This document shows, piece after piece, positions 1 through 8,488 of a DNA stretch of 64,000 nucleotides. How positions within the stretch are numbered: the stretch's first letter is position 1; every line of letters begins with the position of its first letter. The stretch comes from Streptomyces panaciradicis (GTDB taxonomy: Bacteria; Actinomycetota; Actinomycetes; Streptomycetales; Streptomycetaceae), in assembly GCF_023516615.1 (NCBI RefSeq), contig NZ_JAMGBF010000060.1, positions 41,298-105,297 of the forward strand, in the 5' to 3' direction. Below the pieces are notes generated by a model. The model worked only from the letters and a program-made list of their open reading frames with translations, ran no database searches and was not told the DNA's origin. A program made the translations under genes and the position numbers.

Positions 1-1
1 C

Positions 2-808
2 AGCCATGAGGGTGGGGGCCGCTTCGGCCTCACCGGCCTGGGCCAACTGCTGCGTACCGGCGTGCCCGGCTCCCTGCGTTCCCTCCTGCTCGTCCAGGCC
101 GGACACGCACACTGGCAGTCCCTGGGCCTGCTGCCCGAGGCGGTACGACGAGGCACGAGCCAGACGAAGAGCGCGCTGGGTTCGGACATCTTCGACTACC
201 TCGCCCGGCCCGAGAACGCGGACCAGGCCCGGCTGTTCGCCGAGGCGATGGGCGAAGTGTCCGAGGCGGTCACCCAGGGAGCTGCCGCGGCCGTCGACAC
301 CGACGGCGTGAGCAGCGTGCTCGACGTCGGCGGCGCGGACGGACACTTCGTCCTGTCGCTGCTGGAGACCGCTCCCGCGCTGCGCGGTGGAGTGCTCGAC
401 CTGCCGCATGCTGTGGACGGCGCGGTGCGTGAGGCCGAGCGGCGCGGCCTGACGGACCGGTTCTCCGCAGTGGCCGGCGACTTCTTCACCGAGGTGCCCG
501 CCGCCGACCTCTACCTGCTCAAGACGGTCCTGCACGACTGGGACGACGAGCGGTGCCTGACCATCCTGGGCAACTGTCGTGCCGCCGCCCCTGCGGGCGG
601 ACGTGCCCTGGTCGTGGAGACCGTCGTCGGTGAGATCGGCAAGCCCGACTTCGCCACCATGTCGGACATGGCCATGCTTGCCATCACCGGCGGCGTCGAG
701 CGGGACCTGGACGAATTCGGCGTGCTCTTCGCGGCCTCCGGCTGGCGCCTCGGCCGCACCTACCCCGTCGGCGGCGGGTACTTCGGCCTCGAACTCGAAG
801 CGGTCTGA
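2..808 (+). CDS. SAM-dependent O-methyltransferase, C-terminal part (cut by window edge)
   Basis: The frame is open from base 2 with no start in the window, so the N-terminal dimerisation part lies to the left. About 268 residues remain. They match the Methyltransf_2 family that methylates hydroxyl groups of small aromatic or polyketide substrates with S-adenosylmethionine. Seen directly: a Leu/Gly-rich winged-helix tail at the left edge (FGLTGLGQLLRT), the SAM-binding motif DVGGADGHF near bases 322-350, and the KTVLHDWDDE segment near 520-550, which carries the family's catalytic His. The gene ends in TGA at 806-808. The substrate cannot be told from sequence. No operon partner is visible downstream, where a decayed lectin begins. 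Confidence 0.85.
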   Translation, partial: SHEGGGRFGLTGLGQLLRTGVPGSLRSLLLVQAGHAHWQSLGLLPEAVRRGTSQTKSALGSDIFDYLARPENADQARLFAEAMGEVSEAVTQGAAAAVDTDGVSSVLDVGGADGHFVLSLLETAPALRGGVLDLPHAVDGAVREAERRGLTDRFSAVAGDFFTEVPAADLYLLKTVLHDWDDERCLTILGNCRAAAPAGGRALVVETVVGEIGKPDFATMSDMAMLAITGGVERDLDEFGVLFAASGWRLGRTYPVGGGYFGLELEAV

Positions 809-886
809 CCGGCCCTCTGCCGGTCGCGCGAACCGAGCGCGGCCGAACCGCTCCGGGACCGTGGAGACTCTGACGTCTCCCACGGG

Positions 887-1229
887 CTGAAGTGGCTCGG
901 CTGCGCCGGCACCACCACACTGCCGGACGACACGCCCCCGGGGACGTCCCGGTACTCCCTGAGGAACGTCGGCAGCGGCGCCTGCGTCGACGCGCACGCC
1001 GCTGCCACTGCCTACGGCAGTTCCGGCTCCCCCCGAAGGAAGCCACCACTTCACCGCCCGCCACAGCGGCAAATGCCTGACTGCGGAGCCCACTGCCGCG
1101 AACAGTAGGCAACTCACCAGCGCACGTGCGACGGCTCGGCCGCACAGAGCCTTACGGCGACCGCCGCCCACCCCGGCGCCGAGCGCGGTGGCGGGGAGCG
1201 CCGTACTCGGGGTACATGCTGAAGGTGCC
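887..1229 (+). pseudogene. Ricin-type beta-trefoil lectin remnant
   Basis: No intact reading frame covers this stretch, but two adjacent frames encode recognisable pieces of a beta-trefoil (RICIN/CBM13) repeat. Frame 2 from about 887 gives YSLRNVGSGACVDAHAAAT. After a shift near 1030-1050, frame 3 gives FTARHSGKCLTAEPTAA. Both have the repeated fold signature of an aromatic or Phe start, a G-x-C pair and a hydrophobic end. There is no start codon with a ribosome site, and the piece is much shorter than a full domain of about 130 residues. It is probably the tail of a secreted carbohydrate-binding protein broken by a frameshift. Confidence 0.5.
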
Positions 1230-1303
1230 AGATGACCTGCACCGAAAGAGAGACGCAGGCCTCCTGGCGCTGTCAGCGGCGGCGAGGGGAAGGACCAGTC
1301 GGC

Positions 1304-2020
1304 ATGGCACGTACGCGTGCGGAGGCGAGAACCAGGCATCCCCGGCACGAACGCAGGGGCGAGGCACGGCTGCCCGCGGTCGTCGCGACGCTCACCGCGA
1401 TCGCCCTGTATCTGTTCCTGCCGGAGCGGCTGCTCGTCGCCCCACGCTACGTACTGCCCACCCTGGAGTGCCTGCTGCTCGTGCCGCTGGTCGCGATCAA
1501 CCCCAGGCGCCTGACCCGGCAGACGAAGGCGTTCCGGGTGCTGTCCCTCACCCTCGTGGGCATCATCGCCGTCAGCAACCTGGTGGCGCTGGTCATCCTG
1601 GTTCACGAGCTGGTCTACGCCGGAGTCAAGGACGGTCGGTCCTTGCTGGTGGCGGCGCTGCAGGTATGGCTGACCAACATCATCGTCTTCGGCCTGGCCT
1701 ACTGGGAGCTGGACCGCGGCGGCCCGGTCAGCCGCACCCAGCTGGCCCGCTCGGCGCTGCCGCTGGCGGACTTCCGCTTCTCGCAGGACGAGAACGACGA
1801 TGCCATCCAGGAGGTGGCCGACGGCGCCAGCGGCACGTCGGACTGGGTCCCCACCCTCGTGGACTACCTCTACGTCTCCGTCACGAACTCCACGGCGTTC
1901 AGCCCGACCGACACGATGCCCCTGTCGACCCGCGCGAAGCTGTTGATGAGCGTCCAGAGCGTCTCGGCTCTGCTCACCTCGCTCCTGGTGATCGCCCGGG
2001 CCGTCAGCATTCTGCACTGA
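1304..2020 (+). CDS. Five-helix integral membrane protein, DUF1345-like
   Basis: This 238-residue protein starts at the ATG at 1304, which has a purine-rich AGGGGAAGGA about 10 bases upstream. An in-frame ATG at 1232 has no ribosome site. A basic N-terminus is followed by hydrophobic segments around residues 25-45, 45-65, 75-105, 110-135 and 210-235. The loop before the last helix reads VDYLYVSVTNSTAFSPTDTM, resembling the conserved segment of DUF1345 membrane proteins. That family has no agreed function, and similar Streptomyces proteins are annotated as hypothetical membrane proteins. It stands alone between decayed genes. The membrane location is clear; the family assignment is tentative. 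Confidence 0.7.
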   Translation: MARTRAEARTRHPRHERRGEARLPAVVATLTAIALYLFLPERLLVAPRYVLPTLECLLLVPLVAINPRRLTRQTKAFRVLSLTLVGIIAVSNLVALVILVHELVYAGVKDGRSLLVAALQVWLTNIIVFGLAYWELDRGGPVSRTQLARSALPLADFRFSQDENDDAIQEVADGASGTSDWVPTLVDYLYVSVTNSTAFSPTDTMPLSTRAKLLMSVQSVSALLTSLLVIARAVSILH

Positions 2021-2219
2021 GCGCCCACCCGACGCGGGTCTCTTCCGTGAAGGTGTCGTCAGGGGCCAACCCGCCGTAGCAGACCGGTCGGTGACATTCG
2101 GGACGGATCCGCAGCAAGCTCAGGGGGCATCACACCCGGTGGCCCATGGGTCGTACAGGGGGGAGGGCACAAGCCCGCGCATCCGCCCGGGGAACCGGGC
2201 ACGACCGATGGGGGAGACC

Positions 2220-2360
2220 ATGCAGATCCGCGCCCGAGGCACCCGCACCACCCTGGTCGGCCTGGCCGAGCCGGCGGCCGCCGCGGCCGGCCGCGGCGCC
2301 CCCGACACGCCCCGGTTCCTGGAGCCGGCCCAGCTGCCGCCGTACCCGTCCTCGCCCTAA
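2220..2360 (+). CDS. Possible 46-residue Ala/Pro-rich peptide
   Basis: A short reading frame starts at ATG 2220 with a good GGGGGAGA ribosome site five bases upstream and ends at TAA 2360. The product is basic at the N-terminus, then Ala- and Pro-rich, with no recognisable domain. It may be a real small protein or the leftover start of a deleted gene. The ribosome site is the only positive evidence. The rest of 2021-2395 shows nothing else I can support. Confidence 0.25.
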   Translation: MQIRARGTRTTLVGLAEPAAAAAGRGAPDTPRFLEPAQLPPYPSSP

Positions 2361-2395
2361 TACGTGGGCCTCACGAAACATCGCCGCCCGGTCAT

Positions 2396-2820
2396 GACGT
2401 CGCCAAGCGCTTACGAAGCCGGTGCACTGGTCGCCTGCGCCGCCGTGACCTCGCCTACCGGGCAACGGACTTCCTGTCCACGCGCATCCCGGACGCCCCC
2501 GGCCCGGGCGAGGAATGCCTGCTCCTCCTGCACACCCTCCAGGTTGTCGGCCAGGTCCGGTACCGGATCTGCACTGTCTGCACCCAGGGTTCATCACCGC
2601 CGTCGTCATCGACGAGCGCTTCCACAGCAACGGCCTGGGCCCCCGGGCGCTGTCACACCTACGGTCCCGCCACCCGGGACTGACCTGGCGCAGCACGCTG
2701 CACAAGCGCATCACTCGTGACCTCCCGCGCCGGATGCGTATTCCCACTACCGCCTCTGCAACGCTCTGCTCCCGTGCTCACCGGACACTCTCTGTCCCGG
2801 CCGGCCCGGCTAGCGGCTGA
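2396..2820 (+). pseudogene. Frameshifted conserved protein, acetyltransferase-like C-terminal half
   Basis: Two overlapping frames read as one protein if a single base is restored near 2589. Frame 2 gives ATDFLSTRIPDAPGPGEECL and VGQVRYRICTVCTQG. Frame 1 continues FITAVVIDERFHSNGLGPRA and a Trp-rich tail. The second piece has the beta-strand, then G-x-G-x-R/A pattern seen in GNAT acetyltransferases (acetyl-CoA loop), so an N-acetyltransferase-like fold is possible. A run GGTTC where GGTTTC would keep the frame is the likely lesion, a one-base deletion. No start codon with a ribosome site is obvious, so the 5' end may also be lost. Confidence 0.45.
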
Positions 2821-2950
2821 CCTCGACGCACCGCGCCACGCGACGGAGACGGCATGAGTGAGGGGTGGCAGGGCATGCGAGGTGAGGCAATGGGCTGACC
2901 GGGCTTTCGGTGCCGCCCGTCGACGTCAAAAGCCTCTGGGGAGTGAGAAG

Positions 2951-3394
2951 GTGAAGGGCTTCCGCAGCTTCATCCTGCGCGGCAACGTGGTCGATCTGGC
3001 CGTGGGCATCGTCATCGGGGCTGCGTTCACCGCCGTGGTGAACGGCTTCGTCAGTGCCTTCCTGACACCACTGGTCGGGCTGGCCACCGGCGCCACCGGC
3101 GACATGAGCCGCAAGACCTTCACCGTAGGCGCCACCAAATTCCCCTACGGCGCCTTCATCAACGCGGCGATCAGCTTCCTCCTCCTCGCCAGCGCCCTGT
3201 ACTTCCTGGTCGTGCTCCCGATCAACAAGCTCCACGAACGCCTGGCCCCGCACCAAGACGTCCAAGCCCCCAAACGGGACTGCCCCGAATGCCTCAGCCC
3301 CGTACCCGCCCAGGCCCGACGCTGCGCCTCCTGCACCGTCTCCCTGCCCGCCGTGCCCGCTCAGGCCGGGGAGACAACGCAGCGCGCCGGGTGA
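2951..3394 (+). CDS. mscL: Large-conductance mechanosensitive channel MscL
   Basis: This 147-residue protein forms the pentameric stretch-activated pore that releases solutes on osmotic downshock. The N-terminal helix and first membrane segment match the family strongly (FRSFILRGNVVDLAVGIVIG, residues about 4-23). The second membrane helix lies around residues 70-92. The C-terminal tail carries two paired cysteines (CPECLSPVPAQARRCASC) like the zinc-ribbon tail of other actinobacterial MscL proteins. The start is taken as GTG 2951, preceded by GGGGAG at good spacing; upstream in-frame sequence has no family similarity. Length is normal for the family. The gene stands alone and its reading frame is intact, unlike its neighbours. 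Confidence 0.93.
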   Translation: MKGFRSFILRGNVVDLAVGIVIGAAFTAVVNGFVSAFLTPLVGLATGATGDMSRKTFTVGATKFPYGAFINAAISFLLLASALYFLVVLPINKLHERLAPHQDVQAPKRDCPECLSPVPAQARRCASCTVSLPAVPAQAGETTQRAG

Positions 3395-3564
3395 CCTGAC
3401 TTCCATGGCCCGGCCTGCGTTGCCGAACCGGCTGCGTGGCTACATGACCAGCGCTGCTGCAGCCGTGCTCGCCGACGACCCCTGAAAGGTCGGCTTTAGG
3501 CGTGGTACCCAACGCGCTGCCCGCTCGAGCTCGTGGGCTAGGTGGATCTGCTCCTGCGCTGACG

Positions 3565-3899
3565 CGGCCAGGCCGTCCGGCCATGACCCTCGACCCGCGC
3601 TTCGCCGACGGCAGCCGCGGGGAGAAGACCCGCCACCTCGCGGAGCGGTCCGCGCACGACGACGACCTACGCCAGGTCGCCCACCGGCTGATGGACGCCG
3701 CCGGCCTGCAGCGCGGACGCCTGACCGGACTCGTCAGAAAATGCAGGGACTTCGTCGACGCCGAGCAGGTCGCGACGCAGGTCGGTCTCGACAACGCCCG
3801 CGAAGCCCACCTGGTCGCCGAAACAGCTGTCGCCCGCGTCCGGGAGAAGTTCGGCGCGGCCGTCATGGTTCAGCCACCGTCTTCCGCGACGCTTCCTGA
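3565..3899 (+). pseudogene. C-terminal remnant of a Y-family (DinB/ImpB-like) DNA polymerase
   Basis: The plus frame around 3580-3860 encodes RFADGSRGEKTRHLAERSAH and RLMDAAGLQRGRLTGL followed by a helix ending VARVREKFG. This resembles the little-finger end of actinobacterial error-prone polymerases, which have an RFADG strand and a RLTGL strand. After KFG the frame slips by one: the other frame gives ATVFRDAS and a TGA at 3897-3899, the expected type of ending. There is no polymerase palm or finger domain upstream and no start with a ribosome site. I read it as the last 100 or so residues of a deleted polymerase gene. Identification is by memory of the family, not by search. Confidence 0.5.
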
Positions 3900-4225
3900 C
3901 CCGATCGACTGAGCGAAGGTGTTCCGGCCCCGCAGAGGTGGAGGCCCGTGCTGCTTGACCTCCCCGGCCGCCCCGGCTGGTCCCATGAACTGCCGCACCG
4001 GCCCTATGTCCAGGAACCTGCCACGTCGACGCGCCCTCCTTGCCCGCGGCATTCCGCCCGGCCTGGTACGCGCCAACAGCAACAGCCTCGCACCCACGGC
4101 CACGGCGGCATCCGGCTGAACCGGGAGGAACACGCCGGCGCATCACCACCCTGCCGCAGGCGCGCTACCGCACCGAGTGGCCGGGGGAAGCAGGCGCGCC
4201 GATGCCGGGACCGTGCCTGCGTGAT

Positions 4226-4530
4226 TCAGACGACGAACGGCCACCGCGGGTCGGTCGGGACGATCGCGTACTCGTCGAAGAACCGTTCAAAGGCTTCCCG
4301 ACCGTGCGTGCGGCGGTACTCCATCACGGCTGCCGTCCCCGGTAAGGCCCATAGCGCCGCTGCGCGTTCGACGGCATGGAGGGGGGGTGCGGCGCACGGG
4401 CGGTCAGGCCTTCACGCACAGAGCAGCGTCGCGGCCTCGCCCGCCGGCTCCTTCAAGAGGCGGAGCAGAAAGAGGACGGGATCGGGATGTCCTTGGACGG
4501 GGTAGACGGGCGGTGCGATGCGGGGCGGTC
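4226..4530 (-). pseudogene. Unidentified remnant with an in-frame stop
   Basis: On the minus strand one frame reads VYPVQGHPDPVLFLLRLLKE, meets TGA at 4412-4414, then continues in the same frame as ERAAALWALPGTAAVMEYRR and FERFFDEYAIVPTDPRWPFV before the final TGA at 4226-4228. Both pieces have amphipathic, protein-like composition while the opposite strand looks random. I do not recognise the family. The upstream end runs into the start region of the next plus-strand gene, so the 5' part must be lost. The likely history is a truncated gene with a nonsense mutation. Confidence 0.35.
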
Positions 4531-4559
4531 CGGCGCGCTGCTTGAGGGAAGGTGAACGT

Positions 4560-5447
4560 ATGCAATTCGACGATGACGCTGCTCTGGACACGTCCGAGGT
4601 CGAGGACGGTCGGGGAGGAGCGCTGGGCGGGATCCCGGGTGGCGGGAAGACCGTCGGCGGGGGACTGGTCGGGCTCGTGGTGCTGGTCGCGTCCGTGCTC
4701 TTCGGTGTCGACCCCGGCATGTTCGACTCGGGCGGCAGCGACACGTCCTCGTCCGGCACGTCAGCCGCGGACCTCGCGGCGAACTGCCGTACCGGTGCTG
4801 ACGCCAACCGCAAGGAGGAGTGCCGGATCGTCGCCGTGGTCGACAGCGTGCAGGCGTTCTGGAAGCAGACGGAGACGGCCGCCGGCAAGCCCTACCAGGA
4901 GGCCCCGACGTTCCTGTTCACCGGCAGTGTGAACACCGGCTGCGGGAGCGCGACGTCCGACGTCGGCCCCTTCTACTGCTCAGCCGATGACAAGGTCTAT
5001 CTCGACCTCGGCTTCTTCAACGACCTGAGCAGCAAGTTCGGAGCCAAGGGCGGCCCGTTCGCCGAGGCCTACGTCATCGCGCACGAATACGGCCACCACG
5101 TCCAGGACCTCAGCGGAACGATCTCCCGCGGCAGCGGAAAGGGCCAGAACAGCGGCTCGGTGAAACTCGAGTTGCAGGCGGACTGCTACGCCGGAGTGTG
5201 GGCCCACCACGCCACCACGACCCCCGACCCCAAGAGTGGTAAGCCACTGATCACCGACTTGACGCAGGACGACATCAACCGCGGGCTGGACGCGGCCGCC
5301 GCCGTCGGAGATGACCGTATTCAACAGCGCTACCAGGGCAAGGTCACACCCGACACCTGGACCCACGGCTCCGCGAGCCAGCGCCAGCAATGGTTCTCCA
5401 CCGGCAACCGCTCCGGCCGCGTCGCCGACTGCAACACGTTCAGCTGA
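4560..5447 (+). CDS. YpfJ-type neutral zinc metallopeptidase
   Basis: The 295-residue protein begins at ATG 4560, with GAGGGAAGG upstream. Residues 1-35 are acidic and Gly-rich, residues 36-60 are a membrane anchor, and a Ser/Gly linker leads to the extracellular domain. The domain holds the zinc-peptidase motif HEYGHH (His175, Glu176, His179), followed by the conserved ELQADCYAGVWAHH segment (Glu204 as probable third ligand), as in the KPN_02809/YpfJ family. Four cysteines outside the membrane could form disulfides. The substrate of this widespread family is unknown. The gene is alone, and the frame and C-terminal end look complete. Confidence 0.88.
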   Translation: MQFDDDAALDTSEVEDGRGGALGGIPGGGKTVGGGLVGLVVLVASVLFGVDPGMFDSGGSDTSSSGTSAADLAANCRTGADANRKEECRIVAVVDSVQAFWKQTETAAGKPYQEAPTFLFTGSVNTGCGSATSDVGPFYCSADDKVYLDLGFFNDLSSKFGAKGGPFAEAYVIAHEYGHHVQDLSGTISRGSGKGQNSGSVKLELQADCYAGVWAHHATTTPDPKSGKPLITDLTQDDINRGLDAAAAVGDDRIQQRYQGKVTPDTWTHGSASQRQQWFSTGNRSGRVADCNTFS

Positions 5448-5550
5448 CCACGCTACGACGGCACGGCCGGAGGAGCCGGGGTTGCGTGGTTGCGGGCGGA
5501 GGCATGGAGAATATTCGACCCGTTCTGCTCTCTGACGAGATGATGGGCTC

Positions 5551-6060
5551 ATGTCGTTCACGGAATCAGCAGCGCGCGAACTTCAGGACCGTGCCGTTCT
5601 GTGGAGCATGCGCGAGATCCCGGCAGCCGATGTCGTCGCTGCCGCCTGTGATGCACTCGTTGCCGGCCTGGACAGTCCTGCCCTGCGGATCCTGGCCGCG
5701 TGCACACGTTCGGAGGCGGATTACGACGTCCCCGACCTGCTTCCCCCGGCCCTCGACGAACTGGGCCTCGTCTTCCACGCAGCGGACAGCGTTGCCGGAC
5801 AGGAAGCTGCGGTGCGAGCACTGGCTGCCCGCATGCTGGCCAACGAGTTGACACCACGTGAGCTGGCCTTGCAGATCCACCACCGTTTTGGGCATGAACT
5901 CGCTGTGGCCGAACAACTCGCCCTTCTGGACGATGAGTACGACATCGTCGAGTACGGCGACAGGACACCGGCACAGGTCGACGCCGACGTTGTCACCGAG
6001 GCCCTTCGGCTCACTCAGCATCCTCGTGTCACGCCCCAAACCGAAGGATCCACCGGTTGA
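5551..6060 (+). CDS. Conserved hypothetical protein, 169 residues
   Basis: An intact frame from ATG 5551 to TGA 6060. It is mostly helical, acidic, with no signal peptide or membrane segment. Residues 1-60 include the helix ELQDRAVLWSMREIPAADVV. The middle has FGHELAVAEQLALLDDEYDI and ends in an acidic tail. I recall near-identical Streptomyces proteins of unknown function but no defined domain. Ribosome binding is weak (GATGGG about five bases upstream). It follows the YpfJ-like gene by about 100 bases on the same strand and could be co-transcribed, though nothing links the two functionally. Confidence 0.75.
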   Translation: MSFTESAARELQDRAVLWSMREIPAADVVAAACDALVAGLDSPALRILAACTRSEADYDVPDLLPPALDELGLVFHAADSVAGQEAAVRALAARMLANELTPRELALQIHHRFGHELAVAEQLALLDDEYDIVEYGDRTPAQVDADVVTEALRLTQHPRVTPQTEGSTG

Positions 6061-7006
6061 AGCATTTCGATAGCTTCGTGGATTCGCTGTCTTTCAGACC
6101 CTCACCGAAACGCCTCTGCCCCGTAGGCCGGATCATCTGCAGCATGTCGTCGACGTCACCCACCTAATGACACGGGGCCTTGTGTCAGGAAGTGGTGATG
6201 CGGGCGGGTTTCGCGCTCAGTGGCGAGGTCACCCGCACCTCACACCGACCTGCCGCGTTGGCGTGAATGGGTGGAGCCGGAGGTGGGCCGGAGTGCGCGG
6301 CGAGCTGGAGGGGGTGGCGCCGGGCAGGGGCAGTGCGGCGGTGGTTGCGCGACCGTGCGGTTTGAGGTGCCCGGTGTCGGTGACGTGGCCTGGCTGTCGG
6401 CCGCCACCGGCGCCGGGTTTTGGGGCTGCCGCCTGCCATCGCCTCCCGGGCCGTCATTGCTGGCCTCAGCACCACTGAACCCGCCTACCACGGCTGACCC
6501 CACCTCGGCCCGGCTGGGCCGTCTCGTCGGATCACTTCCGCCGGCCGGGGTTGTCGTCTCGTTCTCGGCTTGGCGCTGCTCGCTGCGCCGCCGTTGGAGG
6601 TAACCCACGGTGGCGACGAACACCGTGGCGCCTACGGGAAGCGCGACTGTCAGTAACTCCACGGAGGTATTGTGGCGACAGCGATGCCGCTGGCCAGCGC
6701 CTGGGAGGGACGATGCGTCGTCGGCACGGCTGCCCCCGGTGCGCGCGGGCAGACGTCGGCCCGGGATGGCCTCAGCGCGCATCGCGGTGCCTTGTCGCTT
6801 TCCACCAGGACGCCCTGACGCCCCGGGCAACCTCCAGAGGTGCCTGCAGCGGTGAATGTGTTCACCGGACGGGATGCCCGTCGGCGCAGGGGTGCGGACC
6901 GTCCTCGCGCAGGTGGCCGACCGCGCAAGAGCAGCGAGCGGGGAAATCCGTGACCGGAATGCTGCAGGTGGGGGTGGCGTCGTATCAGCGTGCGAGGATC
7001 TCGGGT
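6061..7006. other. Gene-poor stretch
   Basis: No gene is well supported here. Candidates in all frames are rich in Arg, Pro and Ala with no family resemblance, as expected for non-coding GC-rich DNA. The single plausible coding signal is the minus-strand membrane-helix frame listed separately (6240-6662). The right end leads into the start of the barstar gene. Confidence 0.5.
6240..6662 (-). CDS. Possible small single-helix membrane protein
   Basis: From GTG 6662 the minus frame encodes a convincing membrane helix, LLTVALPVGATVFVATVGYL (residues 3-22), then a positively charged stop-transfer stretch, QRRRSEQRQAEN, and a long low-complexity Pro/Thr/Ser tail. There is no clear ribosome site, a TTA codon is present near the start, and the tail looks like untranslated GC-rich sequence. 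It may be the first 35-50 residues of a real membrane protein whose remainder is lost. Low confidence. Confidence 0.25.
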   Translation of the reverse strand: MELLTVALPVGATVFVATVGYLQRRRSEQRQAENETTTPAGGSDPTRRPSRAEVGSAVVGGFSGAEASNDGPGGDGRRQPQNPAPVAADSQATSPTPGTSNRTVAQPPPHCPCPAPPPPARRALRPTSGSTHSRQRGRSV

Positions 7007-7558
7007 GTGAGTGCTCCGAGTTTGATCCGACCCACGGCGCCCTGGGTCGTTTTCACCGCCCGGAGTGATGCGTAGGTGTCCGCCGATTCGAGTGCGTTGC
7101 TGGAGCGGGGTGGCCTGGTCCTGCGGCTTGATGCCCGCGAGCTGCTGGAACCCGCCTCGCTGTTTGGTGCGTTCGCGCGCGAGCTGTCGTTTCCCGGTTA
7201 CTTCGGCCACAACTGGGGTGCCCTCGTCGACTGTCTGCACGACTGGCACGGCCCTGGGCACGTGAAGCGCGATGTTGCGCTTTTGATCGGCGAAGCGGAC
7301 GTGCTCCTCGGGGCCGTTTTCCTGGGACTGTTCATCTCGGTGCTCTGTCAGGCGGCGTGGAAGACGAACCTCCAGCTCGGCGCCGGCGGCCTGCCCGACG
7401 GGGAGCGGGTGCCGTTCGTTTTGCACTTCGTGTTCCTGCTGGAGCACACCGTGTCGGCTGACTCCGCCGAAGCCGTGTCCAGGGGCAGGTGGTTGGATGT
7501 CGAGCTCACGGACCATCGGCTGACCGTCGCCTTGGACAGCGCCTACTGGAGCGGCTGA
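7007..7558 (+). pseudogene. Barstar-family protein interrupted by an in-frame TAG
   Basis: From GTG 7007 the frame reads SAPSLIRPTAPWVVFTARSD and an Ala, then a TAG at 7073-7075, then continues in the same frame with LVLRLDARELLEPASLFGAF and FPGYFGHNWGALVDCLHDWH. The second block is the barstar (barnase inhibitor) fold: a first strand, the YFGHNWDAL-like helix and a later helix LGLFISVLCQAAW. The stop falls exactly where TGG (Trp) would read through, so one G-to-A change explains it. A GTG at 7076 with GGAG about 10 bases upstream could restart translation and still make nearly the whole fold (160 residues). Barstars bind secreted RNases; no barnase-like gene is seen nearby. Confidence 0.7.
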
Positions 7559-7571
7559 AGAAGGTGCCGCA

Positions 7572-7606
7572 ATGCGGCGCAGTCACCGTTGGCACATGCG
7601 CCGCAT
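7572..7606. terminator. Stem-loop between convergent genes
   Basis: A perfect 10-bp inverted repeat, ATGCGGCGCA (7572-7581) and TGCGCCGCAT (7597-7606), with a 15-base loop. It lies between the end of the barstar frame and the end of the convergent SDR gene, so it could terminate both. There is no T-tract. Confidence 0.5.
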
Positions 7607-7653
7607 GGTTTGTCGATGAGTTCGCGCGCTGTGTCGAGGTGCCCGACGTGCTG

Positions 7654-8397
7654 TCATGCCTGGACGGTGGGACGGACGTTGATCTCGCCGATCTCGACGT
7701 CGCCGGGCTGTTCAAGGGCGAAAGCGACCGCGCGGGCGACCGCGGCCGGCTCGATGCCCGCCGCGTCCATGTGTTGGCGTGTCTGTTCGCGGATGTGCGG
7801 GTCTGTCATGGAGTCGGCGAGGTCGGTGCGGATGTATCCGGGCGAGATGGCTGTCGTACGTACCACGCCGTCGGTGGATTCCCGGCGCAGTCCTTCGTGG
7901 ATGGTGCGGACGGCGTTCTTGGTCGCCGCGTAGACGGCCATGCTGGGGGATGCGCCGTGCAGGCCGGCCACGGAGACAATGCTGACCAGGTGGCCCGCTC
8001 CTTGTTCGCGGAAGACGGGCAGTACGGCGGCGACGCCGTTGAGCATGCCGCGGAGGTTGACATCGATCATGGCCGACCAGCCTTCGGTGTCGAGGTCGGC
8101 CAGCGGGCTGATCGGGGCGATTCCGGCGTTGTTCACCAGCACGTCGATACGCCCATAGAGGTCGGTGGTGGCGCGGACCAGGCGCTGCAGGTCTTCGGCC
8201 TTGGTGACGTCGACGACGCACGCGGCGGCCCGGCCTCCCTCCTGCCGGATGTCGTGCGCGATGGCGTCGATGCGCTCGCTGCGGCGGGCTGCGAGGACGA
8301 CCGCGGCGCCGCGCCGGGCGAGCAGGCGGGCCGTGGCTTCCCCGATGCCGCCGCTGGCTCCGGTGATGGCGACAATCTTGTCGTGAAGAGAGAGCAC
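7654..8397 (-). CDS. Short-chain dehydrogenase/reductase (TetR-controlled)
   Basis: A 247-residue NAD(P)-dependent oxidoreductase. Seen: the glycine motif TGASGGIG near residue 12, NNAG, the catalytic Ser in SIVSVAG, the YAATK catalytic pair and the ISPGYIRTDL segment. The start is GTG 8397, with GGAGG seven bases upstream; the longer frame upstream reads through the regulatory region and is rejected. It is divergent from a TetR regulator, with two identical palindromes between them, so the regulator very probably controls it. The substrate is unknown; such TetR/SDR pairs are common in Streptomyces. Confidence 0.92.
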   Translation of the reverse strand: MLSLHDKIVAITGASGGIGEATARLLARRGAAVVLAARRSERIDAIAHDIRQEGGRAAACVVDVTKAEDLQRLVRATTDLYGRIDVLVNNAGIAPISPLADLDTEGWSAMIDVNLRGMLNGVAAVLPVFREQGAGHLVSIVSVAGLHGASPSMAVYAATKNAVRTIHEGLRRESTDGVVRTTAISPGYIRTDLADSMTDPHIREQTRQHMDAAGIEPAAVARAVAFALEQPGDVEIGEINVRPTVQA

Positions 8398-8415
8398 TGC
8401 TGCCTCCAGTAAAGT

Positions 8416-8457
8416 GGACACGTGTCCGGTGAGTTTCACCTTACCGGACACGTGTCC
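8416..8457. promoter_or_regulatory. Paired TetR operator between divergent genes
   Basis: Two perfect copies of the 12-bp palindrome GGACACGTGTCC, at 8416-8427 and 8446-8457, spaced 30 bp start to start. They lie between the SDR start (8397) and the TetR start (8489). A smaller inverted repeat, GGTGAG/CACC, fills the gap. The spacing of about three helical turns suits binding of two dimers on one DNA face. The position predicts repression of both genes. Confidence 0.75.
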
Positions 8458-8488
8458 GCTTGTGATGACGGAACATCGGGAGATGCCT

